Assembly: GCA_030641085.1 (NCBI GenBank) | Contig: DAOWIC010000057.1 | Span: 1-17,587, forward strand | Reading direction: 5' to 3' | DNA length: 17,587 nucleotides | Source of the DNA: Calditrichota bacterium | GTDB taxonomy: Bacteria; Zixibacteria; MSB-5A5; GN15; FEB-12 | Part shown: in pieces, positions 7,707 to 15,662 of the stretch | Position numbering within the stretch: the first letter of the stretch is position 1 | Layout of the letters: the number at the start of each line of letters is the position of its first letter | Notes under the pieces: model-generated | The model's database searches: none | What the model saw: only the letters and a program-made list of their open reading frames with translations | Told to the model about the DNA's origin: nothing | Made by a program: the position numbers and the translations under genes

Positions 7707-9680
7707 ATGAAAAGGCTTTTACCGGTTTTGATCATATCAGCGGCGTTGGCACAGACAGCCTCGGCCGCTGCCCAACGAGAGTTGATTCCGATGGCCAAGG
7801 GGGATACGGTTGCGTTCATCCTGACTGTTCCACCCAAATCAACCGAGGCGTTTCATGTCTATCGTCAGGGGCCGCTGCCGACCACCGACGAATTCATCCT
7901 GCTACCCGGGGGGAACCCGGTGCGACCGGTTATCGACGCCAACCAGGTGCAGGCGGTGCTGGGCGGGGATTGGCCGGTTATCACGCGGGCGCTGGCCACT
8001 ACCGATCCGTTTGAGGTCCTGCGCAAGTTGAGAGGGGACGAATTTGTCGGTATCACTCACTCGTTGATCAGTAACCGAGTGGCGCAGCTAACCGGGCGCT
8101 GGTATCTCGACCCCACCGCTCAGCACGGAGCTGAGTACATCTACAAGATTGTGATAATCGACAGCCGTGGTCGGGAGATCGACTCCGTGACCAGGCAGGT
8201 GAGCGTGACGGAAGTCTATCCAGATGCTCCGAGCGGCCTGAAGACTGAGACCAGCGACGGCCGGGTGTCGCTGTCGTGGGACTACGACGACTGGCGCGGC
8301 GATTACAATGACCTGGCGGTGCAGTTCTTGATCTGGCGCAGCTCGCACGGCGCTACGTTTGAGGTGGTGAACGAAAAGCCGATCCTGCGCAACGATGCCG
8401 AGCGACGCGACTACTTCGATCTGTGGCTCACCAATGGCGTGGAATACGCCTACTATATCACAGCCACCGATCCGATAGGACGCCAGAGTGCTACTTCGGA
8501 TACTGTTCGTGTCACGCCGGTCGATGATGTGCCGCCGGCTATTCTCGAAGCGCCCCTGACCGAAGTGGGCGATGGCGTGGTGGCGATTTCCTGGAACATG
8601 AGTCCAGAACTCGATGTGGCCGGGTACTTGGTTACGCGCTCGCGCGGGCTGGACAAAGAGTTCCACAAGCTGAACCATGAATTGGTGCCTCCCGGCGCTC
8701 CGATCTACTATGACTCGACCATCGACAACGGCGTGCAGTATTTCTACTCCATCATCGCGATCGATGCCTCCGGTAACGAAAGTCGCCGCAGTAACGCCAT
8801 GTCGGCTATCGGCGAAGACAAGACGCCCCCTGATGCTCCGACGAATCTCGTGTCGGAGGTCGAGGTACAGGTCATAAAGCTGTCGTGGGCCCCATCGGTG
8901 GCCGAGGATGTCATCGGTTACTATGTCTATCGAGGTCTTTCCGACAGTATCCAGCCGCGTGTTACCAATCTGCCGATCAGTGATACGGTCTATATCGACA
9001 GCGGTTTTGAGGCGGGCGGATTGACTCCCGGAAGACTCTTCAGTATCAGTGTCACCGCCGCCGACAAGTCCCGGAACGAGAGTGAGAAAATCACCATCGA
9101 AGTCCTGATCCCGGACAACGTGCCGCCGATCCCGCCGCAGGCGTTTATGGCCACTAATGTAGAGGGCCGCTATATCGATATTCACAGTGGCGGAAGTCCG
9201 TCGCTTGATGTCGCCAAATACCGCTTTTTCCGCCGCGAGGGACCGGCCGATAGCATGATGCTGGCGCAGTTCGACGATGTCCCGCTACGCTATCGTGATT
9301 CGGCCATTACCAGGGGGCAAGAGTACGTCTATTACGCCCTTGCCTGGGATACCGCCGGAAACCAGAGCGAGCGCAGTCAGATCGACACAATCCTGGTGCG
9401 CGATTTCGCCTCACCGCCTTCGCCGAGAAATGTGAGCGCGAAGAAAACTGAGACCGGTATCAGCATCAAGTGGGAACGGGTGGTCGATTTCGATCTGGTT
9501 GGCTACAATGTTTACCGTTCCGACCTCCCGACCGGCATCTTTACGAAATTGAACGATTCCCCGGTCGAGGGACTGGAGTTTGCCGATCCCGCCGGCACTA
9601 CGACACATTATTACCGGGTGCGCGCGATTGACACCTCCGGCAACGAGAGCACGAGGGGAGACGCGGTTCATGCTCGGTAG
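7707..9680 (+). CDS. Exported multi-domain fibronectin type III protein
   Basis: The product has 657 residues. The start ATG is set by AGGAG five bases upstream and by the signal peptide that follows: Lys-Arg, a hydrophobic stretch, then T-A-S-A near residue 20. It is therefore exported to the periplasm or beyond. Residues about 25-170 form a divergent N-terminal domain with an FN3-like ending (Y-I-Y-K-I-V-I-I-D). Five FN3 modules follow at about 172-272, 275-370, 373-468, 472-565 and 569-657, joined by V-P-P, T-P-P or S-P-P linkers. Most have the core Trp (LSWDYDD, ISWNMS, LSWAPS, IKWERV), a G-Y-x-V-Y-R-like strand and the closing Y-Y/F-x-x-x-A-x-D-x-x-G-N-E-S. The fourth module has His where the core Trp is expected. 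No enzyme domain, lipobox or sorting signal was seen. The gene lies between the giant gene and the TPR gene and overlaps the latter by 11 bases. A structural or binding role is inferred; the partner is unknown. Confidence 0.9.
   Translation: MKRLLPVLIISAALAQTASAAAQRELIPMAKGDTVAFILTVPPKSTEAFHVYRQGPLPTTDEFILLPGGNPVRPVIDANQVQAVLGGDWPVITRALATTDPFEVLRKLRGDEFVGITHSLISNRVAQLTGRWYLDPTAQHGAEYIYKIVIIDSRGREIDSVTRQVSVTEVYPDAPSGLKTETSDGRVSLSWDYDDWRGDYNDLAVQFLIWRSSHGATFEVVNEKPILRNDAERRDYFDLWLTNGVEYAYYITATDPIGRQSATSDTVRVTPVDDVPPAILEAPLTEVGDGVVAISWNMSPELDVAGYLVTRSRGLDKEFHKLNHELVPPGAPIYYDSTIDNGVQYFYSIIAIDASGNESRRSNAMSAIGEDKTPPDAPTNLVSEVEVQVIKLSWAPSVAEDVIGYYVYRGLSDSIQPRVTNLPISDTVYIDSGFEAGGLTPGRLFSISVTAADKSRNESEKITIEVLIPDNVPPIPPQAFMATNVEGRYIDIHSGGSPSLDVAKYRFFRREGPADSMMLAQFDDVPLRYRDSAITRGQEYVYYALAWDTAGNQSERSQIDTILVRDFASPPSPRNVSAKKTETGISIKWERVVDFDLVGYNVYRSDLPTGIFTKLNDSPVEGLEFADPAGTTTHYYRVRAIDTSGNESTRGDAVHAR
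9654..9660 (+). promoter_or_regulatory. Ribosome binding site of the TPR gene
   Basis: AGGGGAG lies nine bases before the ATG at 9670, inside the end of the FN3 gene. It supports this start over the in-frame ATG at 9580, which has no signal peptide behind it and would lengthen the overlap to about 100 bases. Confidence 0.65.
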
Positions 9681-11697
9681 ACGCGTTGACTGGCTCATTC
9701 TTATCAGTCTGCTTTTCCTGACCGGCAAAGTCCAGGCGCAGGAGTTACTTGCCGAGGGTGTACGGGCATTTAATGCCGGCGAGTATGCAATGGCGATTGA
9801 AAAGCTCAACGCGTACATCGAGCAAACACCCGAATCGGAAGTACCCTACGAGTACCTGATCAATGCTTATATCGCTCTCGAAATGCACGATAGCGCCATT
9901 GTGTCTCTGGAGCGCGCGGTTGAACTTTTCCCGGATAACGAGAAATTCCTGAAATTCCTCGGCCAGCTTTACGGCAGTCAGCAGCGACTCGGCGATGCCC
10001 GCCGGGCGCTCGAACGCTGCCTGGCAATAACGCCCGGCGATCACGAAGCTACGAAGCTGCTCTCGCTGATCCATTTCAACCTGGGTATCGAGGCGGCCTC
10101 GCAAGGGGACAACGAAAACGCTATCGCACATTTTCGTCGAACGGCCGAACTGGATCCATCCAACGCCGACGCCAGTACCAATATCGCCGCACTATTGATT
10201 GAAGACGAGACATATGACGCCGCGCGCGAGCAGATTGAACGCTCCATGGCGCGATTTCCCAACAACGTCAACCTGCACAAAGCGCTGTTTGAACTGCTGG
10301 TGGCGGAGAAAAACAACGACAGCGCTCTGGTCGTACTGAAAAAGATTCAGCGGCTCCAGCCGGATGATATCGAGGTCGGCCTGCAACTGGCCCTGATGTA
10401 TCGCCAGATGAACCGGGTCGAGGAAGCGCTGGCGCAGTATGACACTCTTATCCAAAGACACCCGGACGAAAAACGGGTCTACGAAGCGCTGGCCGAATAC
10501 TGGCGGATATTCAACCGTCAAGACAAAGCCCGCTCCGCATGGGAACTTGCCGCCGAAGCGTTTCCACAGGATACCGGCGTTATCCATCAGATCGCTCTCA
10601 CGTACGAACGCGAAGGAAAGTGGGAAGAAGCGCGGCAGACATATCGCAAGCTGATTGACAGATATCCGGATGATATGGACAGTCGGCTGGCGGTTGCGAC
10701 CGCTTACACCAAAGAAGCCAACGACAACGCCGCAATTGAGGAACTCTCGACGGCTCTAAAGGTCGATCCGAAGCACTATCCGTCGTTGAGGATGCTCGGC
10801 GGGCTCTACTCGGAGGGCAAGCGATATGACGATGCGGTTGATTTGTATGAGACCTTTTCCAAGCGCTACCCGGACGATTTCTCGCCGCTCCTGCGACTGG
10901 GCCACACCTATATGCTGATGGACAGGTATGACCGGGCAAAAGAGCATCTGGAACTGGCGCGTGAAAAAGGTCCCGAAGAACCGGAAATCTGGTACTGTCT
11001 GGCCAAGGTGGCGGATCGCACAGAGGGAAAGGCTCGTGCCACCGATCTTTACCGCCAGGCGCTGGCCTACGCCATCAAGCGACTGGCGTTGCTTCAGACA
11101 CAATTCCGCGCGGCCATCGCAGGCGAGCAGGGGCAACTGAAACTGGACCGGCTCGGCCGGTATCAGTCGATGGCGGACGAAATGACAGAGGTCGAGAATA
11201 TGATCGAACAGAGCCTCGAATTCACCCAGCGCTCGCTCGGGCGCGATGAATTCGGCGCTCTCCTCCATACCTCTCTGCTGGATTCCCCGACCAGTATTTT
11301 CCTTCATCTTTACCGCGCCGAATGGTACGAGCGCGGGCGGGCGTTTGACCTGGCGATAGATATGTACCAGAAAGTCCTCGCCCTGCAGCCAAAAACGATT
11401 CAGGCCCATAACGGTCTGGCCCGGCTGTACGAAGGACAGAACGAACTCGAGAAGGCTCTCCAGAGTTATCGGCGCATTCTCGCGCTGGACGACCGCAACG
11501 AGACGGCCTACACGGCGGTGATAAAGATCCACCAGAAACTGGGACGGCTCGACCAACTCTGTGATGAATGGCAACAACGTTACAAAATAGAATCCGGCAA
11601 CGCCATGTTGCGGGAACGACTGATAGAGGCTCTCCACAAGGCCGACCGCCTTGAAGAAGCCCGTGCGATTGTAGAAGCGGATAAGCAAAGCGAGTAA
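9670..11697 (+). CDS. Exported tetratricopeptide repeat (TPR) scaffold protein
   Basis: The product has 675 residues. Residues 1-23 are a signal peptide (R-R, then a run of Leu/Ile, then K-V-Q-A before Q-E), so the protein should be periplasmic or surface-located; there is no lipobox Cys. Residues 25-471 hold about thirteen TPR units of mostly 34 residues with the usual A at position 8, G/Y/N near the turn and a closing P-D/P-E/P-S. A charged helical insert without TPR pattern follows at about 472-540, then about four more units at 541-675. TPR arrays bind other proteins and have no catalytic role themselves. The start overlaps the FN3 gene by 11 bases and the barrel gene begins 3 bases after the stop, so it is co-translated with both. 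By analogy with TPR proteins of other outer-membrane secretion or assembly systems, it may hold the giant or FN3 protein near the barrel; that is inference. Confidence 0.9.
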   Translation: MLGRRVDWLILISLLFLTGKVQAQELLAEGVRAFNAGEYAMAIEKLNAYIEQTPESEVPYEYLINAYIALEMHDSAIVSLERAVELFPDNEKFLKFLGQLYGSQQRLGDARRALERCLAITPGDHEATKLLSLIHFNLGIEAASQGDNENAIAHFRRTAELDPSNADASTNIAALLIEDETYDAAREQIERSMARFPNNVNLHKALFELLVAEKNNDSALVVLKKIQRLQPDDIEVGLQLALMYRQMNRVEEALAQYDTLIQRHPDEKRVYEALAEYWRIFNRQDKARSAWELAAEAFPQDTGVIHQIALTYEREGKWEEARQTYRKLIDRYPDDMDSRLAVATAYTKEANDNAAIEELSTALKVDPKHYPSLRMLGGLYSEGKRYDDAVDLYETFSKRYPDDFSPLLRLGHTYMLMDRYDRAKEHLELAREKGPEEPEIWYCLAKVADRTEGKARATDLYRQALAYAIKRLALLQTQFRAAIAGEQGQLKLDRLGRYQSMADEMTEVENMIEQSLEFTQRSLGRDEFGALLHTSLLDSPTSIFLHLYRAEWYERGRAFDLAIDMYQKVLALQPKTIQAHNGLARLYEGQNELEKALQSYRRILALDDRNETAYTAVIKIHQKLGRLDQLCDEWQQRYKIESGNAMLRERLIEALHKADRLEEARAIVEADKQSE

Positions 11698-11700
11698 GAC

Positions 11701-13443
11701 GTGAAAAAAATAAGCCTGACCGCCCTGCTGTTTATTTTTATCGGCGAGTCGACCGTAGCCCAGCAAAGCGATACGTCACCACCGGCCGATAGTTCGCAAA
11801 TCGTGACCGTGGACACTTTATCGAATATACCCGAGCCGACCAAAAAGAAATCCTGGAATTTTTCCGGCGACTTCGGCGTCTACGGGGAGGTCTACAGTGT
11901 CAACGGCGCGGAAGAACGCCGACCGTCATCATCCGCCAGGATGTTTTTCCGGCCATCATTTACGCTCTTTGGGAATCTGGGCACATCGCTGGACATAGTC
12001 CTGTCCACCGAGGGTAACTCAGCTCGGCAGCAAATCAATTCCTTCTCGGCCCACCCCAAGTGGGACTGGGGGACACTCCACCTCGGCGATTTCAGTCACC
12101 TTTTCTCCAACTACACGCTGAAAGGAGTGACAATGCGCGGGGCAGGCATTGAACTCAACCCCGGCGTGTTTCGGCTGCACGTAGTTGGGGGGCGGACCAA
12201 ACGCGCGGTCGAAGCCGGACCGACTACATCGGTCTACGCCCAGGATCTCCTCGGGGTCAAACTGGGTATCGGTCGGGAAGGTTCCTCGTTTATCGATATC
12301 AATGTTGTCAGAGTGGAGGATGATCCTAACTCGTTGCCAATTGAGATATTCATGATCGACTCCATTGATGTCGATACGACCGCCGCCGGCGACACATTGC
12401 GTCAGGTAGGTGTTACACCGCAGGAGAATCTGGTGGTCGGAGCCAATTCCCGATTCAGCTTCATGCAGAACAAGCTCAATTTCACCGGAGAATTTTCCGG
12501 TTCCGCCAACAACCGCAACAGCGAAAGCGAGGAGTTTTTCAGTGAGGAAATACCCTCCGAGGTAGAGGACGTCTTCACGCCGACCGTATCCTCCAGCTTT
12601 GACTACGCTTACACCGGCGAGGTAGCCCTGAAGACCAAAACCTTTGACGCCCACGGTGGGTATTCCTACGTGGGGCCGGGCTATGTCTCGCTCGGGGTGA
12701 CCTCGCTCATGAATGATCGCAAGGAGATCGACGCCGGGCTTGGCCTGCGTCTGGCGCGGGGGAGAGTGACCTTTCAGGGGACATACACCGCCCAGGAGGA
12801 TAATCTCGCCGATCAGAAGCTATACACGACCACCCGGACCACCTATCGTTTCAACGCCACCACGCGGCCGGTGAATCAGGTCTCACTGGTTTTTAACATG
12901 ATGCATAATATAATGGAAAACGACGCTACGCTCGACTCGGCGGTCGTGGACAACATTGCCTCGAGCTATTCCGGTACCGGCATGTACCAGTTTTTCCTCT
13001 TTCGCCTGAACCAGTCGCTGACCCTTAATTACACCATCCAGTTCACCGAAGATAACAATATCCTTCGCACCGGTAGCGATGTCACCTCGCAGAATATCAC
13101 GGTCAGCCTGATGTCTACCCTGAGCCGGTCATGGTCGCTTGCCGCAAGCACCAATCTTAACACGGTCGACGTGGAAAACCAGGGCGAGACGGATCGCAAG
13201 AACTACACCGCTATTCTGAACAACCGGATGTTCGACTCCCGGATGTCAAACTCGTTCGGGGTAGGGCTGTCGACTTCGGATATCACCGATGTAACGACTC
13301 TCACGCTCCAGTCCGAGATTACCGTGGCCGCCTCCGATGCGATCCGCCTGGCGGTGAAGAGATCGGACTACAAAAACAATGACGGCTCGGCCGTCGATTT
13401 CGACGAAACTATCGCCAGCCTTGCCTACACCCACCGGTTCTAA
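11701..13443 (+). CDS. Probable outer-membrane beta-barrel protein
   Basis: The product has 580 residues and begins at GTG, three bases after the TPR stop. The ribosome binding site is weak (CGAG six bases upstream), so coupling to the TPR gene is likely. GTG is chosen because Lys-Lys and a hydrophobic signal peptide follow, with cleavage probable after S-T-V-A near residue 20. A low-complexity Ser/Thr/Pro linker covers about 21-50. The rest is alternating amphipathic strands with polar loops, and the last residue is Phe (A-Y-T-H-R-F), as expected for recognition by the BAM machinery. Notable segments are LHLGDFSHLFSNYTLKG (127-142), MRGAGIELNPG (145-155), VGGRTKRAV (162-170) and YVGPGYVSLG (323-332). 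They look like conserved barrel signatures, but I cannot name the family with certainty. An acidic loop (about 274-292, ESEEFFSEE) is prominent. A porin, secretion pore or anchor are all possible; the operon suggests a role in export or display of its neighbours. Confidence 0.85.
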   Translation: MKKISLTALLFIFIGESTVAQQSDTSPPADSSQIVTVDTLSNIPEPTKKKSWNFSGDFGVYGEVYSVNGAEERRPSSSARMFFRPSFTLFGNLGTSLDIVLSTEGNSARQQINSFSAHPKWDWGTLHLGDFSHLFSNYTLKGVTMRGAGIELNPGVFRLHVVGGRTKRAVEAGPTTSVYAQDLLGVKLGIGREGSSFIDINVVRVEDDPNSLPIEIFMIDSIDVDTTAAGDTLRQVGVTPQENLVVGANSRFSFMQNKLNFTGEFSGSANNRNSESEEFFSEEIPSEVEDVFTPTVSSSFDYAYTGEVALKTKTFDAHGGYSYVGPGYVSLGVTSLMNDRKEIDAGLGLRLARGRVTFQGTYTAQEDNLADQKLYTTTRTTYRFNATTRPVNQVSLVFNMMHNIMENDATLDSAVVDNIASSYSGTGMYQFFLFRLNQSLTLNYTIQFTEDNNILRTGSDVTSQNITVSLMSTLSRSWSLAASTNLNTVDVENQGETDRKNYTAILNNRMFDSRMSNSFGVGLSTSDITDVTTLTLQSEITVAASDAIRLAVKRSDYKNNDGSAVDFDETIASLAYTHRF

Positions 13444-13473
13444 GCCGGGTCAAATCGAGATGGATCCAACCGT

Positions 13474-13499
13474 GCCCTGCCGCTTAAATGTGGCGGGGC
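13474..13499 (+). terminator. Terminator-like hairpin after the barrel gene
   Basis: A ten-pair stem, two of them G-U pairs, is formed by 13474-13483 and 13490-13499 around a six-base loop (ttaaat). It is GC-rich and followed by GTTTGG, a weak T tract. It lies 30 bases after the stop of the barrel gene and probably ends the four-gene transcript. Confidence 0.6.
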
Positions 13500-13516
13500 G
13501 TTTGGCTGAGTAAGAC

Positions 13517-13545
13517 TTGTCTCTCCGCGCTGCTTCGGTTATTTT
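13517..13545 (+). promoter_or_regulatory. Possible sigma-70-type promoter for the methyltransferase gene
   Basis: TTGTCT (13517-13522) and TATTTT (13540-13545) are separated by 17 bases, each matching four of six consensus positions. They lie after the terminator hairpin and just before the gene start. The predicted leader is only about 14 bases, and matches of this quality also occur by chance. Confidence 0.3.
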
Positions 13546-13565
13546 ACAAGTACCGGTGGTCACTA

Positions 13566-14561
13566 ATGGTAACGATTAATATCTCACAGATTGAACAGAT
13601 GCTGGCGCAACGAGTGCTGGTTCTTGACGGCGCTATCGGGACACGGCTATTGTCGCTCGGTTTGAGCGAGGCGGATTTCCGCGGTAAACGATACGCCGAT
13701 CACGCGGTAGATCTGTACGGCAATCTTGACGTGCTGTCACTGACCTGCCCGGAGTTGATCCAATCGGTCCACCGCGCCTATCTCGAGGCCGGGGCGGATA
13801 TCATCAGCACCAACACTTTCAATGCCGGCAGTCTCAGCCAGGAACGGTATCGAACCGATGACGATGTCTACCAGATGAACCTCGCCGCGGCCCGGATCGC
13901 CCGCCGCGTGGCCGATACGCACAGCGATGCCGCACAGCCTCGACTTGTCGCCGGGATAATCGGGCCGACCGACTGTTGCTGCTCGATCGCGCCGGAAGGC
14001 GGTTCGCTGCGTCAGGTATCACCGTTCGATCTCCGTTGCTCCGGTTCCGAGCAGGCCCGGGCGCTGGTCGATGGTGGGGTGGACTTGCTGTTGATCGAAA
14101 CTGTCTATGATCTGGCCGCCGCTAAAGAAACGCTGGGAGCTATTTGTGAACTTGAGAAGAAGCTGAAGCGTCCCATTCCGCGTTGGGTTTCGGCAACAAT
14201 CTCGCATGAAACCGGGCGGTTGCTATCGGGCGAGACTGCCGTGGAGTTCTATGATGCAGTAGCCGAGTTTGAACCGTTCTGCATCGGCTTGAACTGTGGC
14301 ACGGGACCGGAAACGCTTCATGGTCCGCTGATGGAGCTGGCCGAGGCGGCCAAATGCGCGGTCTCGATTCATCCCAGCGCCGGCATTCCCGACGAAAGCG
14401 GTCAGTATCCGTATGCCGCCGAACAGATGACCCGGATCGTGACCGGATATGTCGAACAGGGGCTGGTCAATATCGCCGGCGGTTGTTGCGGGACCACATC
14501 AGACTATACCCGAGCATTAAGCCGCGCCGTGGCACGGCTTCAGCCGCGGCCTCTTGCTTGA
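13566..14561 (+). CDS. Stand-alone homocysteine S-methyltransferase domain protein (MetH N-terminal / BHMT type)
   Basis: The product has 331 residues. The family moves a methyl group to homocysteine, giving methionine, using a zinc-bound thiolate in a TIM barrel. Visible features are DGAIGT (21-26), the loop S-T-N-T-F (81-85), GPTD (133-136), IETVYD (177-182), GLNCGTGP (241-248), HPSAGIPDESGQY (269-281) and GGCCGTT (305-311). C244, C307 and C308 are the three expected zinc ligands, at nearly the same positions as in E. coli MetH. The length equals the first module of MetH; the folate, cobalamin and activation modules are absent and not nearby, so the methyl donor is unknown (betaine, S-methylmethionine or a corrinoid partner). 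A Cys-Cys-Cys run at 137-139 follows GPTD. The ATG at 13566 is preferred, with GGTGG six bases upstream; the in-frame ATG at 13488 lies within the terminator hairpin. It is not part of either flanking operon. Confidence 0.9.
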   Translation: MVTINISQIEQMLAQRVLVLDGAIGTRLLSLGLSEADFRGKRYADHAVDLYGNLDVLSLTCPELIQSVHRAYLEAGADIISTNTFNAGSLSQERYRTDDDVYQMNLAAARIARRVADTHSDAAQPRLVAGIIGPTDCCCSIAPEGGSLRQVSPFDLRCSGSEQARALVDGGVDLLLIETVYDLAAAKETLGAICELEKKLKRPIPRWVSATISHETGRLLSGETAVEFYDAVAEFEPFCIGLNCGTGPETLHGPLMELAEAAKCAVSIHPSAGIPDESGQYPYAAEQMTRIVTGYVEQGLVNIAGGCCGTTSDYTRALSRAVARLQPRPLA

Positions 14562-14584
14562 GATAATCTATTTTCAGAATAAAC

Positions 14585-14597
14585 GGGGCTAAGCCCC
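14585..14597. terminator. Short hairpin between convergent genes
   Basis: GGGGC-TAA-GCCCC forms a five-pair GC stem directly beside the hypE stop codon, in the 36-base gap between the methyltransferase and hypE. Read on the minus strand it is followed by GTTTATTCT, a fair T-rich tail, so it may end the hyp transcript. The plus-strand tail is poor. Confidence 0.45.
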
Positions 14598-15662
14598 TTA
14601 GCAGATACGGGGGAGTTGCTCACCGACCGGCATATCAACAATGCGCCATCCGCCGATCAGGGTTCGCATGCTCACCATGCCCGACTTGTCCGTGACGACC
14701 TCGCCGAAAACGGCGGCGTCTTCGCCGTGCGCGTGCGCTTTCATAGCCGCCAGCACATTCTCGGCAACCTCTTTAGCTACCGATACGATCAGTTTGCCCT
14801 CATTGGCGACATAGAGCGGATCCAGCCCGAGCAGTTCGCAGGCACCGGCCACCGCCGGTCGGACCGCGATTCGTTCCTGGGTGATTTTGATGCCGACCGA
14901 CGAACTCTCGGCCCATTCGTTAAGGCTGGCCGCCACCCCGCCACGAGTCGGATCGCGCATGGCGTGCACACCCGCGCCGCCCGCGTTCAAAATTTCGGCT
15001 ACGAGTGAATTGAGTGCGGCGGTGTCGCTTTCGATGGGACTATCAAACGCCAGGCCCTCGCGTTTGGAGAGAATCGCCATGCCGTGGTCGGCGATCGTGC
15101 CGCTGAGAATAAGCCTGTCGCCCGGCTGAAGGTTATCGGCGGCGATGTTATAATCATGCTCGATAATGCCGACGCCGGAGGTGTTGATAAACAGCTTATC
15201 GCCCTTGCCGCGATTGACTACTTTCGTATCGCCGGTGACTATCTTGACCTGAGCTTCTTCGGCCGCGCGTTGCATCGATAGCACCACGCGCGTCAGTTCA
15301 TCAATCGACAGTCCCTCTTCGATAATGAAACCGGCGCTGAGATAGACCGGTCGAGCGCCGCTCATGGCGATGTCGTTTATCGTACCGTTTACCGCCAGAT
15401 CACCGATATCACCGCCGGGGAAGAAGATCGGATCGACAACATATGAGTCGGTCGAGAAAGCGAGCTTGCTCCCGGCCAGTTCGAACACCGCCTGATCATC
15501 CTGCCGATTAAGAATAGGATTGTCGAACGCCTCGACAAAAAGTCTGCTGACCAGTTGATTAGTCAGTTTGCCGCCGCTACCATGACTGAGCTGGATTGTA
15601 TCATGGCCGGTGATCGGTCGCGGACAACTGGCGAAATCGTTGGTGCCTGGCTTATCCTTCAC
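14598..15662 (-). CDS. hypE: Hydrogenase maturation protein HypE (carbamoyl dehydratase)
   Basis: The product has 354 residues, slightly longer than the usual 330-350. HypE receives a carbamoyl group from HypF on its C-terminal Cys and dehydrates it with ATP to a thiocyanate. The cyanide then passes to the iron held by HypC-HypD for the NiFe hydrogenase active site. Visible motifs are HGSGGK (27-32), FSTDSYVVDP (69-78), PGGDIGDLAVNGTINDIAM (82-100), GDTKV (144-148), DHGMA (192-196), DPTRGG (237-242), ANEGK (286-290) and the terminal P-R-I-C with Cys354, the carbamoyl-accepting residue. The GTG at 15662 is chosen because AAGGAG lies seven bases before it and because the only upstream ATG (15734) would overlap hypD by 83 bases. 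It overlaps the end of hypD by 11 bases and is the last gene of the hyp block. It belongs to the PurM/ThiL-like ATP-binding fold. Confidence 0.97.
   Translation of the reverse strand: MKDKPGTNDFASCPRPITGHDTIQLSHGSGGKLTNQLVSRLFVEAFDNPILNRQDDQAVFELAGSKLAFSTDSYVVDPIFFPGGDIGDLAVNGTINDIAMSGARPVYLSAGFIIEEGLSIDELTRVVLSMQRAAEEAQVKIVTGDTKVVNRGKGDKLFINTSGVGIIEHDYNIAADNLQPGDRLILSGTIADHGMAILSKREGLAFDSPIESDTAALNSLVAEILNAGGAGVHAMRDPTRGGVAASLNEWAESSSVGIKITQERIAVRPAVAGACELLGLDPLYVANEGKLIVSVAKEVAENVLAAMKAHAHGEDAAVFGEVVTDKSGMVSMRTLIGGWRIVDMPVGEQLPRIC

Noticed and set aside
8088..9185. 365-codon open frame on the minus strand inside the FN3 gene
   Set aside because: It lies wholly antisense to a gene with clear FN3 motifs; its translation is rich in Arg, His and Asp with no domain. 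It is a shadow of GC-rich codon use.
9580..9669. Longer start for the TPR protein
   Set aside because: The extra 30 residues are Arg/Pro-rich shadow of the FN3 gene, and the true signal peptide starts at 9670 behind a good ribosome binding site.
10756..11766. 336-codon open frame on the minus strand across the TPR gene
   Set aside because: It is antisense to an obvious TPR array and has no recognisable family; a shadow frame.
13488..13565. Longer start for the methyltransferase
   Set aside because: The ATG at 13488 sits in the loop and stem of the terminator hairpin, and the added residues do not fit the family; the homology begins after 13566.
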